DNA from: Siphonodentalium dalli
Taxonomy: Eukaryota > Mollusca > Scaphopoda > Gadilida > Siphonodentaliidae
Reading direction: 5' to 3'
Assembly: GCA_032622095.1 (NCBI GenBank)
Contig: CP136062.1
Location: 150,530,875 to 150,594,874, forward strand
DNA length: 64,000 nt
Made by a program: the position numbers and the translations under genes. Shown one piece after another: positions 1 to 13,331 of this stretch. The notes beneath the pieces are model-generated. The model did not search any database. It was not told the DNA's origin and saw only the letters and a list, made by a program, of their open reading frames with translations. Position 1 is the first letter of the stretch. The number at the start of each line of letters is the position of its first letter.

Positions 1-998
1 GCAATGACAAGTTGAGAAACTTGGATTGTTCACTTTTGATTACGAAACAACTTTTACTATAAAAAAAATCTGATGAAAGCAAGTTTCCGTGCATTTCACG
101 GAAACATGGAATTTCCCCACCCCCGCAATCGGTGAACGTCACAGACATGTTATAAAGGTCACGACATTGCCAACCGGACATGGATGTATAAAAGCCTCCT
201 TTGTCAAAGATTTCTTCATTTACAATGTCCTGAAAAACTATTCCACTTTGGAGCAATGACAAGTTGAGAAACTTGGATTGTTCACTTTTGATTACGAAAC
301 AACTTTTACTATAAAAAAAATCTGATGAATAAATGTTTGCGTGCATTTCACGGAAACTTGGAATTTACCCACCCCCGCAATCGATGAACGTCACAGACAA
401 GTTATAAAGGTCACGACATTGCCAACCGGACTTGGATGTATAAAAGACTCCTTTATCAAAGATTTCTTCATTTACAATGTCCTGAAAAACTATTCCACTT
501 TGGAGCAATGACAAGTTGAGAAACTTGGATTGTTCACTTTTGATTACGAAACAACTTTTACTATAAAAAAAATCTGATGAAAGCAAGTTTCCGTGCATTT
601 CACGGAAACATGGAATTTCCCCACCCCCGCAATCGGTGAACGTCACAGACATGTTATAAAGGTCACGACATTGCCAACCGGACTTGGATGCATAAAAGCC
701 TCCTCTGTCAAAGATTTCTTCATTTACAATGTCCTGAAAAACTATTCCACTTTGGAGCAATGACAAGTTGAGAAACTTGGATTGTTCACTTTTGATTACG
801 AAACAACTTTTACTATAAAAACAATCTGATGAAAGCAAGTTTCCGTGCATTTCACGGAAACTTGGAATTTCCCCGCCCCCGCAAATTTCTTCATTTAAAA
901 AACTACTTCACTTTGGAGCAATGACAAGTTGAGAAACTTGGATTGTTCACTTTTGATTACGAAATAACTTTTACTATACAAAAATCTGATTCCGTGCA
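1..998 (+). repeat. 252-bp satellite array, block S1 (about 4 monomers)
   Basis: Tandem head-to-tail monomers of about 252 bp run from the window edge to the kinase cassette. Each monomer contains a TATAAAAG (for example 439-446), a 6-bp stem closed by a GAGA loop (512-527), a run of 6-9 A, a CTGATGA, a 9-bp stem hairpin (587-609) and a C-rich tract. Two flavours alternate: CTGATGAATAAATG followed after the hairpin by TTTACCC, and CTGATGAAAGCAAG followed by TTTCCCC. The last monomer (about 870-998) is diverged and lacks the middle portion. Only the satellite is seen here; translated frames are broken. Confidence 0.95.
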
Positions 999-1133
999 GG
1001 ACAAAACCATGAACTGCAAAAAAGGAAAAATTAACGGGGATTCCCCTTCCTTACAAACGACAGAACCAGTCCTTGTGAGTCTTGGAAATGTTTGTATATA
1101 AAATTTGGTTGAGAATTTTTTTAAAGAAAAAAT
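999..1133 (-). other. 3' flank of kinase cassette K1
   Basis: Non-satellite sequence downstream of the kinase stop, conserved after every full copy. It contains a short palindromic AACGGGGATTCCCCTT block. I see no AATAAA or ATTAAA on the kinase strand apart from the one overlapping the K1 stop, so the poly(A) signal is either non-canonical or further away in the satellite. Confidence 0.5.
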
Positions 1134-1943
1134 TTATTGTAACCACTTATGTTCGCGGATTTCTGAGAGGGTTATGCGTTTATTCACATCTGGTTCCAGA
1201 AGTCTCAATACTAAATCGACACAGTCATTCCCAACTTCGAGCGATTTTGGCAGCAGTGTTTCTCCGGGGGTTTGATTCTTCACAATTTTCTGGATATATG
1301 AGTTGCTGAATGGCATTCTTCCAAACACCAATGAGTACATAATTATGCCCAAGCTCCATATATCTGCCATAAATGGATCGTAGTTTTCGCCCCGTATTAT
1401 TTCAGGGGAAATATATGAAGAGCTCCCACAGAAAGTATTGCTCAATTCCTTCATGTTGGACATGCGCCTCGCAAAGCCAAAGTCGGTTATCTTTGCTTTG
1501 CCATTTAAGTCGAGCAGGATATTTTCCAATTTGAGATCTCGGTGCGCTATCTTCTGCTCATGCAGATTAACAACACCGTGAATAATTTGTTTGAATAATT
1601 GCTTTGCTTCGCCTTCGTTCATGGGGCCATTGTAAGTAATCTTGTCCAAGAGGTCACCTCCCCGAACCAGTTCCATGAAGATGTAAATATTTTCCTTCAG
1701 TTCGATAACATTATGCAGCTTGACAACGCTATCTGAACTAATGCTCGAGAGAACGTTTATTTCTCTCGGTAAGAACTTTTCTAGGAACTCGGGTGAAGCA
1801 TTCGTCTTATTGATTATTTTCACCGCCATTTCGACGGCTTTCTTTCCATTATTGTATACGCATTCTCGGATCTTGCCGAACGACCCTTCGCCCAGCTTTC
1901 GACCCAGAATGTATCCTTTTTTCGCAAGAAATGAATTTTCCAT
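1134..1943 (-). CDS. TSSK-family serine/threonine protein kinase, copy K1
   Basis: Intronless 269-residue protein kinase made almost entirely of a catalytic domain. Seen: glycine loop GEGSFG (18-23), ATP-binding lysine K42 in AVKII, helix-C glutamate E61, catalytic loop HRDLKLEN (134-141, D136), DFG (154-156), activation loop TFCGSSSY (T170), SPE (179-181) and the closing PDVNKR (251-256). The FLEKFLPREI stretch (53-62) and the TFCGS/PDVNKR pair are typical of testis-specific serine kinases. The length matches short vertebrate members such as TSSK3 and TSSK6, which are also intronless or nearly so. By family it should phosphorylate Ser/Thr in late spermatids; that role is inferred. The start is set by the only N-terminal Met, 38 bp from a TATA box. 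Copy-specific change: D104 is Y here. An AATAAA overlaps the stop codon only in this copy. Confidence 0.9.
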   Translation of the reverse strand: MENSFLAKKGYILGRKLGEGSFGKIRECVYNNGKKAVEMAVKIINKTNASPEFLEKFLPREINVLSSISSDSVVKLHNVIELKENIYIFMELVRGGDLLDKITYNGPMNEGEAKQLFKQIIHGVVNLHEQKIAHRDLKLENILLDLNGKAKITDFGFARRMSNMKELSNTFCGSSSYISPEIIRGENYDPFMADIWSLGIIMYSLVFGRMPFSNSYIQKIVKNQTPGETLLPKSLEVGNDCVDLVLRLLEPDVNKRITLSEIREHKWLQ

Positions 1944-1980
1944 TTTTATTATAGAAAGTTTGAACTTTGTCCATTTCCTT

Positions 1981-1988
1981 TATTTATA
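1981..1988 (-). promoter_or_regulatory. TATA box of the kinase cassette (K1; same site in other copies)
   Basis: On the - strand the sequence reads TATAAATA, 38 bp upstream of the K1 ATG, so transcription should start only about 10 nt before the ATG (inferred). The same box is kept at the same distance in the other cassettes with intact 5' flanks (for example 9660-9667). Further upstream lies the inverted pair GTGACC/GGTCAC around 2021-2041, where the cassette passes into satellite. Confidence 0.6.
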
Positions 1989-2031
1989 GATTTTTTTCCA
2001 AACGACCCGAGCATCGGAGCGTGACCCTTGT

Positions 2032-5000
2032 CATAAAGGTCACGACATTGTCAACCGGACTTGGATGTATAAAAGCCTCCTTTATCAGAGATTTCTTCAT
2101 TTACAATGTCCTGAAAAACTATTCCACTTTGGAGCAATGACAAGTTGAGAAACTTGGATTGTTCATTTTTGATTACGAAACAACTTTTACTATAAAAAAA
2201 ATCTGATGAATAAATGTTTCCGTGAATTTCACGGAAACTTGGAATTTCCCCACCCCCCGCAATCGTGAACGTCACAGACATGTTATAAAGGTCACGACAT
2301 TGCCAACCGGACATGGATGTATAAAAGCCTCCTTTATCAAAGATTTCTTCATTTACAATGTCCTGAAAAACTATTCCACTTTGGAGCAATGACAAGTTGA
2401 GAAACTTGGATTGTTCACTTTTGATTACGAAACAACTTTTACTATAAAAAAAATCTGATGAATAAATGTTTCCGTGCATTTCACGGAAACTTGGAATTTA
2501 CCCACCCCCGCAATCGATGAACGTCACAGACAAGTTATAAAGGTCACGACATTGCCAACCGGACTTGGATGTATAAAAGCCTCCTTTATCAAAGATTTCT
2601 TCATTTACAATGTCCTGAAAACTATTCCACTTTGGAGCAATGACAAGTTGAGAAACTTGGATTGTTCACTTTTGATTACGAAACAACTTTTACTATAAAA
2701 AAAATCTGATGAAAGCAAGTTTCCGTGCATTTCACGGAAACATGGAATTTCCCCACCCACGCAATCGGTGAACGTCACAGACATGTTATAAAGGTCACGA
2801 CATTGCCAACCGGACATGGATGTATAAAAGCCTCCTTTATCAAAGATTTCTTCATTTACAATGTCCTGAAAAACTATTCCACTTTGGAGCAATGACAAGT
2901 TGAGAAACTTGGATTGTTCACTTTTGATCACGAAACAACTTTTACTATAAAAAAAATCTGATGAATAAATGTTTCCGTGAATTTCACGGAAACTTGGAAT
3001 TTCCCCACCCCCCGCAATCGGTGAACGTCACAGACATGTTATAAAGGTCACGACATTGCCAACCGGACATGGATGTATAAAAGCCTCCTTTATCAAAGAT
3101 TTCTTCATTTACAATGTCCTGAAAAACTATTCCACTTTGGAGCAATGACAAGTTGAGAAACTTGGATTGTTCACTTTTGATTACGAAACAACTTTTACTA
3201 TAAAAAAAATCTGATGAATAAATGTTTCCGTGCATTTCACGGAAACTTGGAATTTACCCACCCCCGCAATCGATGAACGTCACAGACAAGTTATAAAGGT
3301 CACGACATTGCCAACCGGACTTGGATGTATAAAAGCCTCCTTTATCAAAGATTTCATCATTTACAATGTCCTGCAAAACTATTCCACTTTGGAGCAATGA
3401 CAAGTTGAGAAACTTGGATTGTTCACTTTTGATTACGAAACAACTTTTACTATAAAAAAAATCTGATGAAAGCAAGTTTCCGTGCATTTCACGGAAACAT
3501 GGAATTTCCCCACCCCCGCAATCGGTGAACGTCACAGACATGTTATAAAGGTCACGACATTGCCAACCGGACATGGATGTATAAAAGCCTCCTTTGTCAA
3601 AGATTTCTTCATTTACAATGTCCTGAAAAACTATTCCACTTTGGAGCAATGACAAGTTGAGAAACTTGGATTGTTCACTTTTGATTACGAAACAACTTTT
3701 ACTATAAAAAAATCAGATGAATAAATGTTTCCGTGCATTTCACGGAAACTTGGAATTTACCCACCCCCCGCAATCGATGAACGTCACAGACAAGTTATAA
3801 AGGTCACGACATTGCCAACCGGACTTGGATGTATAAAAGACTCCTTTATCAAAGATTTCTTCATTTACAATGTCCTGAAAAACTATTCCACTTTGGAGCA
3901 ATGACAAGTTGAGAAACTTGGATTGTTCACTTTTGATTACGAAACAACTTTTACTATAAAAAAAATCTGATGAAAGCAAGTTTCCGTGCATTTCACGGAA
4001 ACATGGAATTTCCCCACCCCCGCAATCGGTGAACGTCACAGACATGTTATAAAGGTCACGACATTGCCAACCGGACTTGGATGCATAAAAGCCTCCTTTG
4101 TCAAAGATTTCTTCATTTACAATGTCCTGAAAAACTATTCCACTTTGGAGCAATGACAAGTTGAGAAACTTGGATTGTTCACTTTTGATTACGAAACAAC
4201 TTTTACTATAAAAACAATCTGATGAAAGCAAGTTTCCGTGCATTTCACGGAAACATGGAATTTCCCCACCCCCGCAATCGGTGAACGTCACAGACATGTT
4301 ATAAAGGTCACGACATTGCCAACCGGACATGGATGTATAAAAGCCTCCTTTATCAAAGATTTCTTCATTTACAATGTCCTGAAAAACTATTCCACTTTGG
4401 AGCAATGACAAGTTGAGAAACTTGGATTGTTCACTTTTGATCACGAAACAACTTTTACTATAAAAAAAATCTGATGAATAAATGTTTCCGTGAATTTCAC
4501 GGAAACTTGGAATTTCCCCACCCCCCGCAATCGGTGAACGTCACAGACATGTTATAAAGGTCACGACATTGCCAACCGGACATGGATGTATAAAAGCCTC
4601 CTTTATCAAAGATTTCTTCATTTACAATGTCCTGAAAAACTATTCCACTTTGGAGCAATGACAAGTTGAGAAACTTGGATTGTTCACTTTTGATTACGAA
4701 ACAACTTTTACTATAAAAAAAATCTGATGAATAAATGTTTCCGTGCATTTCACGGAAACTTGGAATTTACCCACCCCCGCAATCGATGAACGTCACAGAC
4801 AAGTTATAAAGGTCACGACATTGCCAACCGGACTTGGATGTATAAAAGCCTCCTTTATCAAAGATTTCATCATTTACAATGTCCTGCAAAACTATTCCAC
4901 TTTGGAGCAATGACAAGTTGAGAAACTTGGATTGTTCACTTTTGATTACGAAACAACTTTTACTATAAAAAAAATCTGATGAAAGCAAGTTTCCGTGCAT

Positions 5001-8000
5001 TTCACGGAAACATGGAATTTCCCCACCCCCGCAATCGGTGAACGTCACAGACATGTTATAAAGGTCACGACATTGCCAACCGGACATGGATGTATAAAAG
5101 CCTCCTTTGTCAAAGATTTCTTCATTTACAATGTCCTGAAAAACTATTCCACTTTGGAGCAATGACAAGTTGAGAAACTTGGATTGTTCACTTTTGATTA
5201 CGAAACAACTTTTACTATAAAAAAATCTGATGAATAAATGTTTCCGTGCATTTCACGGAAACTTGGAATTTACCCACCCCCCGCAATCGATGAACGTCAC
5301 AGACAAGTTATAAAGGTCACGACATTGCCAACCGGACTTGGATGTATAAAAGCCTCCTTTATCAAAGATTTCTTCATTTACAATGTCCTGAAAACTATTC
5401 CACTTTGGAGCAATGACAAGTTGAGAAACTTGGATTGTTCACTTTTGATTACGAAACAACTTTTACTATAAAAAAAATCTGATGAAAGCAAGTTTCCGTG
5501 CATTTCACGGAAACATGGAATTTCCCCACCCACGCAATCGGTGAACGTCACAGACATGTTATAAAGGTCACGACATTGCCAACCGGACATGGATGTATAA
5601 AAGCCTCCTTTATCAAAGATTTCTTCATTTACAATGTCCTGAAAAACTATTCCACTTTGGAGCAATGACAAGTTGAGAAACTTGGATTGTTCACTTTTGA
5701 TCACGAAACAACTTTTACTATAAAAAAAATCTGATGAATAAATGTTTCCGTGAATTTCACGGAAACTTGGAATTTCCCCACCCCCCGCAATCGGTGAACG
5801 TCACAGACATGTTATAAAGGTCACGACATTGCCAACCGGACATGGATGTATAAAAGCCTCCTTTATCAAAGATTTCTTCATTTACAATGTCCTGAAAAAC
5901 TATTCCACTTTGGAGCAATGACAAGTTGAGAAACTTGGATTGTTCACTTTTGATTACGAAACAACTTTTACTATAAAAAAAATCTGATGAATAAATGTTT
6001 CCGTGCATTTCACGGAAACTTGGAATTTACCCACCCCCGCAATCGATGAACGTCACAGACAAGTTATAAAGGTCACGACATTGCCAACCGGACTTGGATG
6101 TATAAAAGCCTCCTTTATCAAAGATTTCATCATTTACAATGTCCTGCAAAACTATTCCACTTTGGAGCAATGACAAGTTGAGAAACTTGGATTGTTCACT
6201 TTTGATTACGAAACAACTTTTACTATAAAAAAAATCTGATGAAAGCAAGTTTCCGTGCATTTCACGGAAACATGGAATTTCCCCACCCCCGCAATCGGTG
6301 AACGTCACAGACATGTTATAAAGGTCACGACATTGCCAACCGGACATGGATGTATAAAAGCCTCCTTTGTCAAAGATTTCTTCATTTACAATGTCCTGAA
6401 AAACTATTCCACTTTGGAGCAATGACAAGTTGAGAAACTTGGATTGTTCACTTTTGATTACGAAACAACTTTTACTATAAAAAAATCAGATGAATAAATG
6501 TTTCCGTGCATTTCACGGAAACTTGGAATTTACCCACCCCCCGCAATCGATGAACGTCACAGACAAGTTATAAAGGTCACGACATTGCCAACCGGACTTG
6601 GATGTATAAAAGACTCCTTTATCAAAGATTTCTTCATTTACAATGTCCTGAAAAACTATTCCACTTTGGAGCAATGACAAGTTGAGAAACTTGGATTGTT
6701 CACTTTTGATTACGAAACAACTTTTACTATAAAAAAAATCTGATGAAAGCAAGTTTCCGTGCATTTCACGGAAACATGGAATTTCCCCACCCCCGCAATC
6801 GGTGAACGTCACAGACATGTTATAAAGGTCACGACATTGCCAACCGGACTTGGATGCATAAAAGCCTCCTTTGTCAAAGATTTCTTCATTTACAATGTCC
6901 TGAAAAACTATTCCACTTTGGAGCAATGACAAGTTGAGAAACTTGGATTGTTCACTTTTGATTACGAAACAACTTTTACTATAAAAACAATCTGATGAAA
7001 GCAAGTTTCCGTGCATTTCACGGAAACATGGAATTTCCCCACCCCCGCAATCGGTGAACGTCACAGACATGTTATAAAGGTCACGACATTGCCAACCGGA
7101 CATGGATGTATAAAAGCCTCCTTTATCAAAGATTTCTTCATTTACAATGTCCTGAAAAACTATTCCACTTTGGAGCAATGACAAGTTGAGAAACTTGGAT
7201 TGTTCACTTTTGATCACGAAACAACTTTTACTATAAAAAAAATCTGATGAATAAATGTTTCCGTGAATTTCACGGAAACTTGGAATTTCCCCACCCCCCG
7301 CAATCGGTGAACGTCACAGACATGTTATAAAGGTCACGACATTGCCAACCGGACATGGATGTATAAAAGCCTCCTTTATCAAAGATTTCTTCATTTACAA
7401 TGTCCTGAAAAACTATTCCACTTTGGAGCAATGACAAGTTGAGAAACTTGGATTGTTCACTTTTGATTACGAAACAACTTTTACTATAAAAAAAATCTGA
7501 TGAATAAATGTTTCCGTGCATTTCACGGAAACTTGGAATTTACCCACCCCCGCAATCGATGAACGTCACAGACAAGTTATAAAGGTCACGACATTGCCAA
7601 CCGGACTTGGATGTATAAAAGCCTCCTTTATCAAAGATTTCATCATTTACAATGTCCTGCAAAACTATTCCACTTTGGAGCAATGACAAGTTGAGAAACT
7701 TGGATTGTTCACTTTTGATTACGAAACAACTTTTACTATAAAAAAAATCTGATGAAAGCAAGTTTCCGTGCATTTCACGGAAACATGGAATTTCCCCACC
7801 CCCGCAATCGGTGAACGTCACAGACATGTTATAAAGGTCACGACATTGCCAACCGGACATGGATGTATAAAAGCCTCCTTTGTCAAAGATTTCTTCATTT
7901 ACAATGTCCTGAAAAACTATTCCACTTTGGAGCAATGACAAGTTGAGAAACTTGGATTGTTCACTTTTGATTACGAAACAACTTTTACTATAAAAAAATC

Positions 8001-8677
8001 TGATGAATAAATGTTTCCGTGCATTTCACGGAAACTTGGAATTTACCCACCCCCCGCAATCGATGAACGTCACAGACAAGTTATAAAGGTCACGACATTG
8101 CCAACCGGACTTGGATGTATAAAAGACTCCTTTATCAAAGATTTCTTCATTTACAATGTCCTGAAAAACTATTCCACTTTGGAGCAATGACAAGTTGAGA
8201 AACTTGGATTGTTCACTTTTGATTACGAAACAACTTTTACTATAAAAAAAATCTGATGAAAGCAAGTTTCCGTGCATTTCACGGAAACATGGAATTTCCC
8301 CACCCCCGCAATCGGTGAACGTCACAGACATGTTATAAAGGTCACGACATTGCCAACCGGACTTGGATGCATAAAAGCCTCCTTTGTCAAAGATTTCTTC
8401 ATTTACAATGTCCTGAAAAACTATTCCACTTTGGAGCAATGACAAGTTGAGAAACTTGGATTGTTCACTTTTGATTACGAAACAACTTTTACTATAAAAA
8501 CAATCTGATGAAAGCAAGTTTCCGTGCATTTCACGGAAACTTGGAATTTCCCCGCCCCCGCAAATTTCTTCATTTAAAAAACTACTTCACTTTGGAGCAA
8601 TGACAAGTTGAGAAACTTGGATTGTTCACTTTTGATTACGAAATAACTTTTACTATACAAAAATCTGATTCCGTGCA
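2032..8677 (+). repeat. 252-bp satellite array, block S2 (about 26 monomers)
   Basis: About 6646 bp of monomers with higher-order periods: identical variant monomers recur at 1513 bp (6-mer) and 1260 bp (5-mer), giving a 2773-bp 11-mer (2984 to 5757, 4497 to 7270). Diagnostic variants include TGATCACGAAAC, TTCATCATTTAC with CCTGCAAAAC, and the hairpin variant CCGTGAATTTCACGG. Block S4 has the same length and order. Confidence 0.95.
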
Positions 8678-8812
8678 GGACAAAACCATGAACTGCAAAA
8701 AAGGAAAAATTAACGGGGATTCCCCTTCCTTACAAACGACAGAACCAGTCCTTGTGAGTCTTGGAAATGTTTGTATATAAAATTTGGTTGAGAATTTTTT
8801 TAAAGAAAAAAA

Positions 8813-9622
8813 TTATTGTAACCACTTATGTTCGCGGATTTCTGAGAGGGTTATGCGTTTATTCACATCTGGTTCCAGAAGTCTCAATACTAAATCGACA
8901 CAGTCATTCCCAACTTCGAGCGATTTTGGCAGCAGTGTTTCTCCGGGGGTTTGATTCTTCACAATTTTCTGGATATATGAGTTGCTGAATGGCATTCTTC
9001 CAAACACCAATGAGTACATAATTATGCCCAAGCTCCATATATCTGCCATAAATGGATCGTAGTTTTCGCCCCGTATTATTTCAGGGGAAATATATGAAGA
9101 GCTCCCACAGAAAGTATTGCTCAATTCCTTCATGTTGGACATGCGCCTCGCAAAGCCAAAGTCGGTTATCTTTGCTTTGCCATTTAAGTCGAGCAGGATA
9201 TTTTCCAATTTGAGATCTCGATGCGCTATCTTCTGCTCATGCAGATTAACAACACCGTGAATAATTTGTTTGAATAATTGCTTTGCTTCGCCTTCGTTCA
9301 TGGGGCCATTGTCAGTAATCTTGTCCAAGAGGTCACCTCCCCGAACCAGTTCCATGAAGATGTAAATATTTTCCTTCAGTTCGATAACATTATGCAGCTT
9401 GACAACGCTATCTGAACTAATGCTCGAGAGAACGTTTATTTCTCTCGGTAAGAACTTTTCTAGGAACTCGGGTGAAGCATTCGTCTTATTGATTATTTTC
9501 ACCGCCATTTCGACGGCTTTCTTTCCATTATTGTATACGCATTCTCTGATCTTGCCGAACGACCCTTCGCCCAGCTTTCGACCCAGAATGTATCCTTTTT
9601 TCGCAAGAAATGAATTTTCCAT
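8813..9622 (-). CDS. TSSK-family protein kinase, copy K2
   Basis: Full 269-residue open frame with all kinase motifs intact (GEGSFG, K42, HRD, DFG, SPE). It has D104 where K1 has Y. It shares with K3 and K4 a silent CAT codon for H134, marking these three as one lineage. TATA box TATAAATA at 9660-9667 on the same strand. The AATAAA overlapping the stop in K1 is AATAAT here. Predicted active on motif grounds; expression is unknown. Confidence 0.9.
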   Translation of the reverse strand: MENSFLAKKGYILGRKLGEGSFGKIRECVYNNGKKAVEMAVKIINKTNASPEFLEKFLPREINVLSSISSDSVVKLHNVIELKENIYIFMELVRGGDLLDKITDNGPMNEGEAKQLFKQIIHGVVNLHEQKIAHRDLKLENILLDLNGKAKITDFGFARRMSNMKELSNTFCGSSSYISPEIIRGENYDPFMADIWSLGIIMYSLVFGRMPFSNSYIQKIVKNQTPGETLLPKSLEVGNDCVDLVLRLLEPDVNKRITLSEIREHKWLQ

Positions 9623-9710
9623 TTTTATTATAGAAAGTTTGAACTTTGTCCATTTCCTTTATTTATAGATTTTTTTCCAAACGACCCGAGCATCGGAGCG
9701 TGACCCTTGT

Positions 9711-12700
9711 CATAAAGGTCACGACATTGTCAACCGGACTTGGATGTATAAAAGCCTCCTTTATCAGAGATTTCTTCATTTACAATGTCCTGAAAAACTA
9801 TTCCACTTTGGAGCAATGACAAGTTGAGAAACTTGGATTGTTCATTTTTGATTACGAAACAACTTTTACTATAAAAAAAATCTGATGAATAAATGTTTCC
9901 GTGAATTTCACGGAAACTTGGAATTTCCCCACCCCCCGCAATCGTGAACGTCACAGACATGTTATAAAGGTCACGACATTGCCAACCGGACATGGATGTA
10001 TAAAAGCCTCCTTTATCAAAGATTTCTTCATTTACAATGTCCTGAAAAACTATTCCACTTTGGAGCAATGACAAGTTGAGAAACTTGGATTGTTCACTTT
10101 TGATTACGAAACAACTTTTACTATAAAAAAAATCTGATGAATAAATGTTTCCGTGCATTTCACGGAAACTTGGAATTTACCCACCCCCGCAATCGATGAA
10201 CGTCACAGACAAGTTATAAAGGTCACGACATTGCCAACCGGACTTGGATGTATAAAAGCCTCCTTTATCAAAGATTTCTTCATTTACAATGTCCTGAAAA
10301 CTATTCCACTTTGGAGCAATGACAAGTTGAGAAACTTGGATTGTTCACTTTTGATTACGAAACAACTTTTACTATAAAAAAAATCTGATGAAAGCAAGTT
10401 TCCGTGCATTTCACGGAAACATGGAATTTCCCCACCCACGCAATCGGTGAACGTCACAGACATGTTATAAAGGTCACGACATTGCCAACCGGACATGGAT
10501 GTATAAAAGCCTCCTTTATCAAAGATTTCTTCATTTACAATGTCCTGAAAAACTATTCCACTTTGGAGCAATGACAAGTTGAGAAACTTGGATTGTTCAC
10601 TTTTGATCACGAAACAACTTTTACTATAAAAAAAATCTGATGAATAAATGTTTCCGTGAATTTCACGGAAACTTGGAATTTCCCCACCCCCCGCAATCGG
10701 TGAACGTCACAGACATGTTATAAAGGTCACGACATTGCCAACCGGACATGGATGTATAAAAGCCTCCTTTATCAAAGATTTCTTCATTTACAATGTCCTG
10801 AAAAACTATTCCACTTTGGAGCAATGACAAGTTGAGAAACTTGGATTGTTCACTTTTGATTACGAAACAACTTTTACTATAAAAAAAATCTGATGAATAA
10901 ATGTTTCCGTGCATTTCACGGAAACTTGGAATTTACCCACCCCCGCAATCGATGAACGTCACAGACAAGTTATAAAGGTCACGACATTGCCAACCGGACT
11001 TGGATGTATAAAAGCCTCCTTTATCAAAGATTTCATCATTTACAATGTCCTGCAAAACTATTCCACTTTGGAGCAATGACAAGTTGAGAAACTTGGATTG
11101 TTCACTTTTGATTACGAAACAACTTTTACTATAAAAAAAATCTGATGAAAGCAAGTTTCCGTGCATTTCACGGAAACATGGAATTTCCCCACCCCCGCAA
11201 TCGGTGAACGTCACAGACATGTTATAAAGGTCACGACATTGCCAACCGGACATGGATGTATAAAAGCCTCCTTTGTCAAAGATTTCTTCATTTACAATGT
11301 CCTGAAAAACTATTCCACTTTGGAGCAATGACAAGTTGAGAAACTTGGATTGTTCACTTTTGATTACGAAACAACTTTTACTATAAAAAAATCAGATGAA
11401 TAAATGTTTCCGTGCATTTCACGGAAACTTGGAATTTACCCACCCCCCGCAATCGATGAACGTCACAGACAAGTTATAAAGGTCACGACATTGCCAACCG
11501 GACTTGGATGTATAAAAGACTCCTTTATCAAAGATTTCTTCATTTACAATGTCCTGAAAAACTATTCCACTTTGGAGCAATGACAAGTTGAGAAACTTGG
11601 ATTGTTCACTTTTGATTACGAAACAACTTTTACTATAAAAACAATCTGATGAAAGCAAGTTTCCGTGCATTTCACGGAAACATGGAATTTCCCCACCCCC
11701 GCAATCGGTGAACGTCACAGACATGTTATAAAGGTCACGACATTGCCAACCGGACATGGATGTATAAAAGCCTCCTTTATCAAAGATTTCTTCATTTACA
11801 ATGTCCTGAAAAACTATTCCACTTTGGAGCAATGACAAGTTGAGAAACTTGGATTGTTCACTTTTGATCACGAAACAACTTTTACTATAAAAAAAATCTG
11901 ATGAATAAATGTTTCCGTGAATTTCACGGAAACTTGGAATTTCCCCACCCCCCGCAATCGGTGAACGTCACAGACATGTTATAAAGGTCACGACATTGCC
12001 AACCGGACATGGATGTATAAAAGCCTCCTTTATCAAAGATTTCTTCATTTACAATGTCCTGAAAAACTATTCCACTTTGGAGCAATGACAAGTTGAGAAA
12101 CTTGGATTGTTCACTTTTGATTACGAAACAACTTTTACTATAAAAAAAATCTGATGAATAAATGTTTCCGTGCATTTCACGGAAACTTGGAATTTACCCA
12201 CCCCCGCAATCGATGAACGTCACAGACAAGTTATAAAGGTCACGACATTGCCAACCGGACTTGGATGTATAAAAGCCTCCTTTATCAAAGATTTCATCAT
12301 TTACAATGTCCTGCAAAACTATTCCACTTTGGAGCAATGACAAGTTGAGAAACTTGGATTGTTCACTTTTGATTACGAAACAACTTTTACTATAAAAAAA
12401 ATCTGATGAAAGCAAGTTTCCGTGCATTTCACGGAAACATGGAATTTCCCCACCCCCGCAATCGGTGAACGTCACAGACATGTTATAAAGGTCACGACAT
12501 TGCCAACCGGACATGGATGTATAAAAGCCTCCTTTGTCAAAGATTTCTTCATTTACAATGTCCTGAAAAACTATTCCACTTTGGAGCAATGACAAGTTGA
12601 GAAACTTGGATTGTTCACTTTTGATTACGAAACAACTTTTACTATAAAAAAATCTGATGAATAAATGTTTCCGTGCATTTCACGGAAACTTGGAATTTAC

Positions 12701-13331
12701 CCACCCCCCGCAATCGATGAACGTCACAGACAAGTTATAAAGGTCACGACATTGCCAACCGGACTTGGATGTATAAAAGACTCCTTTATCAAAGATTTCT
12801 TCATTTACAATGTCCTGAAAAACTATTCCACTTTGGAGCAATGACAAGTTGAGAAACTTGGATTGTTCACTTTTGATTACGAAACAACTTTTACTATAAA
12901 AAAAATCTGATGAAAGCAAGTTTCCGTGCATTTCACGGAAACATGGAATTTCCCCACCCCCGCAATCGGTGAACGTCACAGACATGTTATAAAGGTCACG
13001 ACATTGCCAACCGGACTTGGATGCATAAAAGCCTCCTTTGTCAAAGATTTCTTCATTTACAATGTCCTGAAAAACTATTCCACTTTGGAGCAATGACAAG
13101 TTGAGAAACTTGGATTGTTCACTTTTGATTACGAAACAACTTTTACTATAAAAACAATCTGATGAAAGCAAGTTTCCGTGCATTTCACGGAAACTTGGAA
13201 TTTCCCCGCCCCCGCAAATTTCTTCATTTAAAAAACTACTTCACTTTGGAGCAATGACAAGTTGAGAAACTTGGATTGTTCACTTTTGATTACGAAATAA
13301 CTTTTACTATACAAAAATCTGATTCCGTGCA
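9711..13331 (+). repeat. 252-bp satellite array, block S3 (about 14 monomers)
   Basis: About 3621 bp, shorter than S2 by 3025 bp, i.e. 12 monomers. It carries the same variant monomers as S2. The shortening explains why K2-K3 spacing is 4654 bp while K1-K2 is 7679 bp, as expected from unequal crossing-over. Confidence 0.95.

Noticed and set aside
572-612. Hammerhead ribozyme: CTGATGA followed by GAAA in every monomer
   Set aside because: In a hammerhead, stem II starts directly after CTGATGA and ends directly before GAAA. Here 11 unpaired bases follow CTGATGA, the GAAA is part of the 9-bp hairpin stem, and I find no partner strands for stems I or III or a cleavage triplet.
1082-1309. Plus-strand 75- and 89-codon frames repeated at each kinase (e.g. 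1082-1309, 1720-1989)
   Set aside because: They lie antisense within the conserved kinase gene and are repeated only because the gene is; no independent coding signal.
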